64,000 bases of DNA from Neurospora intermedia (Eukaryota > Ascomycota > Sordariomycetes > Sordariales > Sordariaceae), in assembly GCA_037102815.1 (NCBI GenBank), contig BTPP01000003.1:3348001-3412000 (forward strand). Direction: 5' to 3'. Within the stretch, counting starts at the first letter, position 1, and each line of letters opens with the position of its first letter. The notes under the pieces were generated by a model. That model was not told the origin of the DNA, searched no databases, and saw only the letters and a program-made list of their open reading frames with translations. The position numbers and the translations under genes are program-made. This document shows positions 56,576 to 64,000 of the stretch, in pieces.

Positions 56576-57670
56576 ATGATTCCCCAATCCGTCCGACGGG
56601 TTGTGGCTGCCGCGCCGCAGTCGCCCGTTGTCTCCTCTCTGGCAGCCTCGTCCGCCCCTCGCGCCGGCGCCTCCTATATACTCTCGTCCTATCAGCCCAA
56701 TGCCCTGCAAAAGCGACGATACTCTTCCTCCAAGCCGTCCAGCCCCGATGACGGTTCCTCCAGGGCCTTCGCTGCCCGCGCCTCTGTGCCCGCCGCCGGC
56801 ACCTCCAAGACTCCTGGAGAGAAGCGCAAGCGCAAGGCGAAGGAGCCGGTCATGCCGCCACTGCCCAGCGTGCCCAGCACCAGGCATATCAAGGACGAGG
56901 GTTTGTTTATCCGCGCCTTTTGTTGCACAGGCTTAGAGTCAAGTCGCTAACAAGACGTTCTAGCGCTCGCCCTTTCAACGTTCTTCGCCCTCCACAGGCC
57001 GATTTCAGTCACTCAACTTCTTCCCAAGACCGTGACCGAGGAGTCATTCGCCGAGATCTTCAACCACCGCAAGGGACACAAGGCGACCGATGTCCTTTCG
57101 ACCTTGTCGCAGGCCGTACACGATCTCGAGTCGCCCATGTCTGGGCTTAGGCTCTCCGATAACGATGTCGAAGACGGCTCTACCAAGATCAGCCTGAAGC
57201 ACCCCGACGGCACCGAGTCCGATGTCTACTTTCAGCTAAACTCCATGTCCGGCCACTTCCTTCCCTTCAGCCCTCCTCCGCCGCCGGAGCCTATCGCTGA
57301 GGTTGACGAGGCCGCTGCGGAGGCCGAAGCCTCTGCTGCTATTGCCGAGGAAATTGCCGCCGCCGAGCAGGAGCCGGAAACGCGCGTGTACAAGGCGGTT
57401 GTCACGATTGAGGAGACGAGGGATACCAACGGCCAGTACAAGATCATGGCACACAGCCCACAACTCGTCGAGGACGATGCTGTGCAGCCGCGCAGCTTCC
57501 TGGAGCGCCTCGCCCTGCGCCAGATTCGCTATGAGGAAGCTCGCCAGCAGCAGGGGATCATGCATGCTATCAGCGTGCGCAGGCAAAAGAAGCTGAAGAT
57601 CAAGAAGAAGAAGTACAAGAAGCTCATGCGCAGGACAAGAAACGAGCGTCGCAAGCAGGATAGACTCTAA
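56576..57670 (+). CDS. Mitochondrial small ribosomal subunit protein mS38 (COX24/QRI5, AURKAIP1 family)
   Basis: Two exons, 56576-56900 and 56964-57670, giving 343 aa. The 63-nt intron (GTTTGT...TTCTAG) joins RHIKDE to ALALSTFFALHRPISVTQL. The N-terminus is Arg/Ser/Ala-rich like a presequence. The middle contains an Ala/Glu-rich stretch (about 240-265). The diagnostic C-terminus is a strongly basic tail, SVRRQKKLKIKKKKYKK followed by LMRRTRNERRKQDRL, the AURKAIP1/COX24 domain. Yeast Cox24 is mitoribosomal mS38 and is needed for COX1 mRNA processing and translation; the role here is inferred from the domain. The start at 56576 was chosen because it begins the presequence; an upstream in-frame ATG at 56447 lies in probable leader. 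Confidence 0.88.
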
Positions 57671-58281
57671 ACCACGCATGGGTTAATCCGGCCGGTAGAT
57701 GCTTATTTTCTTTTTTCTATACCTCACCTGCAATGTACAATATCCTCTTCATATACTCACGCTCACGCTGACTAACCACCAGGTGCCTCGTTATCCAGTG
57801 ATCACTGTGCATTGTTTGAAAGCTTCATGGCTTCACTTGCTTAGTTTTTTTGACGGGGATGTTCTATTGGTTGGCTTTCTTTGGTCTCAGCATATTTGCA
57901 CTTTAGAGAACACAAAAGAGGCAAGCTCTGTAGGTTAAGTAGGTATCAGTCGTAAGTAGCAGAAGAGATCAATATCCTATCAGAATACGCTTAATAGACT
58001 CCGTGTAACACCTTTGATATGTGTGTTGCGTCCACTGATTGATTGAGCGTAGGCCTTTTCATTACCAAGTCAGTTGCTCTTCAGGCACCATGCGTTCTCG
58101 CTTGTCAGGGGTCACCTCTCAAACGACGTATTACGAGTTCTTGTTGGGTAGGAAAGACGTTCATGCATCCCGTCCATTAGTTCTAAGATGCCAAATGCCC
58201 CGGTGTAACCCATTCTGCATTCTTGATCATTGACTCATAACTCAGCTTACCATCCCCTTTCCCTCACATCATTCCAGCCCC
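57671..58281. other. Intergenic region between convergent genes
   Basis: About 610 bases, T-rich, 3' flanks of mS38 and the DsbA-like gene. No gene seen. Confidence 0.5.
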
Positions 58282-59063
58282 TCAAGCAACACTCTTCCTC
58301 AGATACTCCAACCACTGCTCCAGGGTCCAGCTAGAACTAACCTCCCCTGCCACCACCCCATCGAAAATCACCGTAGGACTCACATGCACGCCCACCAGTC
58401 TCGCCATCTTGATGACTGTCTTCAGATCATTCGTCACCGCATTGCCCACATTTAAACTTCCATCATCTCCCTTCTCCGTCGGGATAGCCAACAACTCATA
58501 CAACTCCCTCTCATCAACCCCCGCGCTTTGGGAAGCTAACTTCGCCAACCGCTTATACGTCTCATTCCGCGTCTCGTTCACCAGTGAAACGTCGAAATAA
58601 GCCTTCTGGTCTTTGAACAGAGCCGCGCTGAAGTCCCAGAATTTGGTGGGGGCTAGACGTTGTACGGCGAGCCCGGCTTCGTGGGTTAGGGTGGAGGAAG
58701 GGTGCCAGGGTTGGACTTGGTGGCGAAAGATGAATTGGACTTTTGAGCCGAGGTCGGCGTGCCCGGAGCGGAGAGAGGGGAGGAGGGTGGTGTAAAGGGT
58801 GTTGTAGATTTCTGTCGTTTAGGATGGGGAATCGTGTTATTCATGTGATTGCTTTTTTTTTGAAAGAGCATGAATGGAAGGATAAATGGATGGATGGATG
58901 GATGGATGGTTTGGGTTGGAGAATGTGACTTACTAGCTGAGAAAGGACAAACGTAGTCGAGAAAGATCTCGACGGTGTGGAGTGGCTGGGTAGGAAAAGA
59001 GCTAGCACCGGCTCCCTCGGTGGGGATGAAACGGTGGCCGGCGAACTTTGGAGGAAGCGCCAT
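58282..59063 (-). CDS. DsbA/FrnE-like thioredoxin-fold protein
   Basis: Two exons, 59063-58934 and 58811-58282, giving 219 aa. The 122-nt intron (GTAAGT...CGACAG) joins DYVCPFSA to KIYNTLYTTLLP. The active-site region reads VEIFLDYVCPFSAK, with a single cysteine C39 where classical DsbA has CxxC. The helical insert follows, then the cis-Pro region GVHVSPTVIFDG and the final strand/helix with SSWTLEQWLEYLRKS. This layout is that of fungal thioredoxin-like proteins related to DsbA and FrnE. With only one cysteine, dithiol oxidase activity is doubtful; glutathione-dependent or non-catalytic roles are possible. No signal peptide. The intron contains an ATGG microsatellite. Confidence 0.85.
58886..58910. 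repeat. (ATGG)n microsatellite inside an intron
   Basis: About six consecutive ATGG units within the single intron of the DsbA-like gene. Expected to vary in length between strains. Confidence 0.8.
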
Positions 59064-60966
59064 CGTGGAGTTGGTGAAGGCGCGGCTTGGGTTGTGGGAT
59101 AGCGTAAAGGGTGGAGGAATCAGTAAAGCACTACAAGTGGTCAAATGGGAGTCTGAACAATGATGGATGGTGTTGAAGTTGTGTGGAAGTTCTGAGAAGT
59201 GGACGACTGTCTTTTTAAGATGAACATTTAGACGCATAGGAGGAGACAATGATATGCAGCCGAATGAATTTGGAATTGTGTGGTACCTATGGAATTGGTC
59301 AAGAACCAACGAGCAATGGTCGACGATGCCGCTGCGATGATGCCATCGACTGGGGACTTGCTGTGAAACACCTTCATGGCTGGAGACGGGAGGAGTCGTG
59401 AGCGGGGCATGGGTAGAGTAAGCAATGCAGTTAGGGGTAGCTACCTTATCTATACATGTATTGATGGCTGCAGCTCATGGTCTACTTCAACGAGGGGCAC
59501 TATTGCACCACGCAACCTTACAAATCACAATGCCCCCGTCTCTACACTACTCCCTTGACGTTTCATAAAATTCCAAATCTTGGGAGTTTCCCGTTCCCTT
59601 TCCAAACAACCAATAGTTCCACAACGAGGACAGTGGACCGAAGAGCACATCAATAGTATTTATATACCCAGTCTGGCTAACATCCAATACGGAAGTTCCA
59701 CGCCACACCGAGCATACATCACAGACTACCATAACCGAGGGACCTGATCACAAAATGAATTTTCAGAGGTTGACAAATTGAATTCGTGTTCGCCCCGTGC
59801 CCGTGCAAGTACAACAATCAACCGCAGTAGAACAACCGATTTCGTCAACGATTGTATATACCCTGACTCAGGTCCTGTAAAAGTGGTGATATGGAACTAA
59901 CTGCCCTTGTCCGCCTGGTGACAGATTGTCGCACTAGACATAAAGCGTCTATACCTCCGATATATACCGTTCTTACACACAAGAGAGCCACAAGGGTCTT
60001 GTTGACGGTCTAGATCTTTTATGATTGTCGCAGGCGATTTCTAGACAGAGTTCAAGGGAATGCCATCACTTGTCATATGTCCATTGTCACAGGCGGGGAT
60101 AGCGTTGCTGGTACCCATCGTCTGGAATACGGCAAGATGGTGTACTTCAACATTAACCCCGTGAAGATTGGGAATTGGATGGAGATTGAAAATGTGGCGT
60201 TCTGGATCCTTTGCTATGTACTATGTGCACTCGTCTGGGTTCGAAGCGCTCCTGTTGCTTTGTACTTGTGCGTCAGGAAAAACCTTTAATCCGAAAACTG
60301 CTGGTCCGACATCATTCTGATAATGTTAGATCTACCTTGCTCAATAGCTCATTTAGGATGCTTGAATTGCCATAAATGTCTCGTAAACACCAGGTAGAGG
60401 TCGGATGATGAAGTCGAGTTGACATGTGAAGAGATGGCCAGCTTTCTTGTGCTACCTAGACCGTTCAGGGTACAATTACGACCACATAATATGCGGGCAT
60501 GGCAAAGTGAAATGATCTTGATTTGAGCACACGGGGATCGGAACTTGTATATTCTTCTTCGTAACGAGATCGCATGTGGTGAAATCCTAGGTAAGAGCAT
60601 TCATAACCTTTCCAGTACAGGGATAACTATGAGGAGAGAGGAGCTACTAAGCGTTTTTTATGCAACAGCCGTTCGCATGTCCTCCCAAACCTAATAATGC
60701 CACGAGAAACATGCATACAAAGCTCCAGAAACAAGTACCAATGAGAAACGAATATCACAACTTTCTTTAATCACATAGAAGACGGCAGGTGGGAATGAAA
60801 ATCGACGGGCAACAAACGCCATACTGAGGTTATGCCCAAGTCCTCAACAGTTTATTATTAGTGACACCGGCCGTCATGATCCGATTGGATCGTTACCGAC
60901 CCTGAGGTCGGCTATTGAACGCATGCTCGGTTCACTCCAGCCACCCATCGCCTTCACTGACCGAGT
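59064..60966. other. Intergenic region upstream of the DsbA-like gene
   Basis: About 1.9 kb between the DsbA-like gene start and the 3' end of NOG2. Short frames on both strands, none recognisable. No repeat or RNA gene seen. Confidence 0.5.
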
Positions 60967-63323
60967 TTACTTCCTGCTCCTCCTTTGCTTCTTCGGAGGA
61001 GGTGCTGGCGCAGCCTCGGCTTCTGACTCAGACTCTTCGAGTTCGCTGGCTCCTTCGATGTCGAGGTCGGATCCTTCCTCGCCATCTTCGACGTCAGAGC
61101 CCTCCTCCTCGTCATCCTCTTCCTCATCGCTCGACGCGTCCAGGGGTATCATATCTTCAGCAGTGCTCTTCTCCTCACCCTTCTCCTCAGCAGCCTCTTC
61201 GACCTCAGAGTCGCTGTCACTGTCGAACCCGGCGAAGTTCTCAGGGTCTTCCTCCTTGGCATCCTCTCCTGCTGAAGCGGGAGTGGTAGCAGGCGCGCTG
61301 TCGTCCTCGTCACGTTTCCGCTTCTTGGACATTTCACCGTAGCGTCCTTCGCGACCCTCCATGGTATCAGTCTCACCCTCCTCCTTTTCGGGGGCAGGCG
61401 TGAACCAAGGAATCTTGCCTCGCATGAAGTCATTGAGAACCATCTTCGCAACACCATCAACGTCAGGCTCACCACCCTTGAGAAGTCTGCCGCCCTTCCT
61501 AGCAAGCATCTCAAGGAAATGGATATGGTCCTTCCAGCCTTTGAGCTCATATGTCCTCTCCATGTGGTGAGGTTTGACCTTGTTCAATACCGCAGGGATG
61601 TATTGCTCCGGGTTGTCGACGTTTTCTACACGTACAACACCACGGAGAAGGAGATCCTGTGGCGTATCGTTCTGGTTGGGAGGAACAATGCCAGGGCAGT
61701 CGATGAGATAGATCCTCCTCATCAAGGTGACGTATTGCCACACCTTGGTCTCTCCGGGAATAGGGGCGACCTTAGCAACGGGCTTACCACGAAGGGCATT
61801 GATAATACTCGACTTGCCGACGTTGGGGTAGCCAACAAGACCGACACTGATCTGTTTCCTGTCCTTGTGCAGGATACTGAACTGTCTGAGAAGATCGATC
61901 AAGGAACCACGACCGAAGGGGTTCTTGATGCTAGATCTCATAGCACATGTGGGATGATCCTTCTGCAGAACGCGAATCCACGCGGCCTATTGTTTCCAGT
62001 TAGTCCTCAACTCATTAAAGAATATAACATATATGTATAATGTGAAGAAATGTGTGAATCATAACTAAGAAGACCACCATGGTAGAGTCTGCTCAAAGGC
62101 AGGGTGGAATTCAACTCAAACGAAACACGTCCGGTATCCCGTGAAGTCCTCCAAAACGGAGTCCATCAAATCCCCAATCCCAAGACGGGACCAGAGAGGT
62201 TGGGAGGTGGATATTAATCTCCCAGCGATGTAACAGACCAATCCCAATGAAGCGCAACTGAATGCGGGAAAGATCCTGACAAAATCCCTGGGAACCTCAA
62301 GATTTGCGCGAGGCAAGTCGAGAGATTCAAGCAGAAGGAGTGAAAGCAAACAATGGTCTACACTTACAGCAGTCTTGGAAGGAACAAGATCGATCTTGTT
62401 CAGCACGAAGATAAGATGCTTGTGAGGAGCCTCAGTGGCAAGGTATTTCTCAACGTGACGACACCTGGTTCCCAGAGGATCTCTAGCATCGATAACGTGC
62501 AGGATGACATCTGACGAATCAATGACCTTGTCTATGTGATGGTTAGCAACCCGAAGTCACAAGTCCCGAAACACAGAAGGACTTACACAGTTCGTTCCAG
62601 ATACGCTTCGACTGGCCCTTTGTGAAAATAGCCTCCTTGGCCGTCGCGACACTGAAATCCTCCTCTTGAACATCGTCGTCGGCAAGACCACCGCCATATC
62701 CGGAAGCACCACTTAGGAGCTTGATCTCCTCGAGTCTGGCCTGGTACGTATCCATGCTCTTCTCGCTGTGTTCTGTCAAGTCACCGATCGTGTTGAAGCT
62801 GAGTTTTGGCCTCTTCCTTTGGGCCTTGGGGCCAAAGGTCTGTGAAAACGGCTCGCTCTCAATCGTCATCTTGGCTTGGTGCTTCTTCAACGCATCCTTG
62901 GGTCCATCCCTGATCAAGCTCATGGGGAGCTTGTTGCTCTTCAACAGCACCGCTACAAGACAAGGCGCGTTAGTCTTGGTCGGCCGGACAAGTGACAGAA
63001 GAGTTGAACATACAGTAAGGATCCTTGTCCTTCTCGGCAATCGCCTCCCGGAAAGATGTCAACGTATCTTGCGAAATGACTCTGGTGTTGTTGAACCATC
63101 TCCGGTTCGGCTCGATGACGGCTGTGGGAACATCTCTGCTCTGATACGACGCGGCCTTGACGACCTTGCCCTCCTTATTGCGAATGGCCTTCCCCTCCTT
63201 GAGCACGTTCAAGGCCTTGATCTTCTTTGCGCTCCGGTAGAAGTTCTCGCCCTTGACCTTCGGATCACCCGTCACCTTGCCCTGTCGCTGAATGCGAGAT
63301 TTTTCCTTCTTTCCTGTTCCCAT
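60967..63323 (-). CDS. NOG2: Nucleolar GTPase NOG2 (circularly permuted, 60S ribosome assembly)
   Basis: Four exons: 63323-63014, 62952-62587, 62531-62368 and 61986-60967, giving 619 aa. The GTPase motifs are circularly permuted: G4 NKID (270-273) comes first, then G1 GYPNVGKSS (332-340) and G3 DCPG (376-379). The N-terminal NGP1NT domain (about 40-170) contains [17 protein letters not shown] and [20 protein letters not shown]. The C-terminal 150 residues are very acidic (Glu/Asp/Ser) and end in the basic KKQRRSRK, a likely nuclear signal. NOG2 acts on late nuclear pre-60S particles before export. Introns are 61, 55 and 381 nt; the last is long for this window and contains no recognised gene. 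The splices rebuild [12 protein letters not shown] and [18 protein letters not shown]. Confidence 0.96.
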
Positions 63324-64000
63324 TTTGGCAGATGTCACTCAATGCCAAAATTCCGAGTAGGTTAGTGGGTAGAGGATGCAGCTGTGGAAGAATTTCGTTC
63401 TCGCCTGCGAGAGCGGCTGGGGTATCCGTAGATCGGGTTTGAGATTGACTTGAAAGAAGAAGTACACGAAAATAGGGAAGAATGGGTAAAAGGCTAGAAA
63501 CGAGGCTATGGGGTATCAGATATTGGCGAGGGTGTTGCGTGAGAATCGAGAGGATGAATAGGTAAGAAAAGAAGAGAGGGAAGCGAGGAAGGAATGAGAA
63601 GGAGGAAATGCAACTCTGCGACTGGTCCCAGCGAAAGTTTTGTCAGTTTTTTTTTTTTGGCGGGGTGTGGAGGCCACTCAAAGGTCCCCATGCAGAAAAA
63701 GTTTAGCGGTGTGCAACGGCAGAACGCCAGCGACCAGCAAAGCTAGCACCAAGAGCACTCTAGCGCCGTTCTGCCCCCCCAAGCTTTCAGAATTTCGACG
63801 GAGTTGAAAGCCCCCTCGTACCGCGGCGTGTCCCACGATCCCGAGCCGAACCTAGGAGAGCGAGAGGCCGCTGCACCCGCTTGGTCCGTTCCCTCCGTCG
63901 CACGAAACCTCCGCATATCACGGCCCGGCCAGAAGTCTCCCAACTCCGACCCCATCCCGCTCACCCCGTCTTCGGCCAACCCTCCACTTCAAAAATGGCG
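63324..64000. other. Right-edge region, possible start of a plus-strand gene
   Basis: Upstream flank of NOG2. The last ATG in the window (63995-63997, followed by GCG, with A at the -3 position) could start a divergent gene cut by the edge, but two codons cannot support a call. A run of T/A (63645-63659) and purine-rich sequence precede it. Confidence 0.3.

Overview
The window looks like nuclear DNA of a filamentous ascomycete, most likely a sordariomycete close to Sordariales. The reasons are: short 5' GT / 3' AG introns of about 50-140 nt; GC-rich coding sequence with long intergenic spaces; a RLM1/RlmA-type MADS-box factor; degenerate TTAGGG telomere-type repeats; and protein layouts and lengths (beta-MPP 476 aa, NOG2 619 aa) that I recall from Neurospora-type fungi. 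The species cannot be fixed from sequence alone. All gene models below were joined by hand from splice signals and reading-frame phase.

Layout. 1-16 kb: a mitochondrial MidA/NDUFAF7-type methyltransferase (cut by the left edge, minus), a membrane-anchored cysteine synthase (plus), TFIIS (minus), a DHA2 major-facilitator drug/toxin transporter (minus), a secretory-pathway single-pass membrane protein (minus), a 2-oxoglutarate/Fe(II) oxygenase-like protein (minus) and an FRG1-like protein (plus). 16-18 kb: the MADS-box regulator RlmA (minus). 18-24.8 kb: a gene-poor block with an interstitial telomeric repeat inside an inverted repeat. 24.8-28.4 kb: TFIID subunit TAF1 (minus). 29.07-29.40 kb: a fold-back, MITE-like element. 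30-45.4 kb: a dense block with D-serine dehydratase, PIG-P, ARP4, VPS8, a GPALPP1/DUF3752 protein and a membrane RING-H2 protein. 45.4-49.4 kb: a second gene-poor block with a tRNA-Val(AAC), a perfect 59-bp tandem duplication and a frameshifted coding remnant. 49.4-63.3 kb: a GH36 raffinose synthase/Sip1-like enzyme, beta-MPP, mitoribosomal mS38/COX24, a DsbA/FrnE-like thioredoxin-fold protein and the ribosome-assembly GTPase NOG2.

The genes are mostly single-copy housekeeping functions: transcription (TFIIS, TAF1, ARP4, RlmA), ribosome assembly (NOG2), mitochondrial biogenesis (MidA, beta-MPP, mS38), endosomal traffic (VPS8), GPI anchors (PIG-P) and amino-acid metabolism (cysteine synthase, D-serine dehydratase). 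They do not form one pathway. The DHA2 transporter and the 2OG oxygenase are the only accessory-like genes, and no polyketide synthase, NRPS or terpene core enzyme lies near them. I found no convincing novel multi-gene system. The most unusual items are the two fold-back structures, the telomeric repeat, the 9-nt last exon of TFIIS, the stop-free 60-nt intron of the transporter and the frameshifted remnant next to the tRNA.
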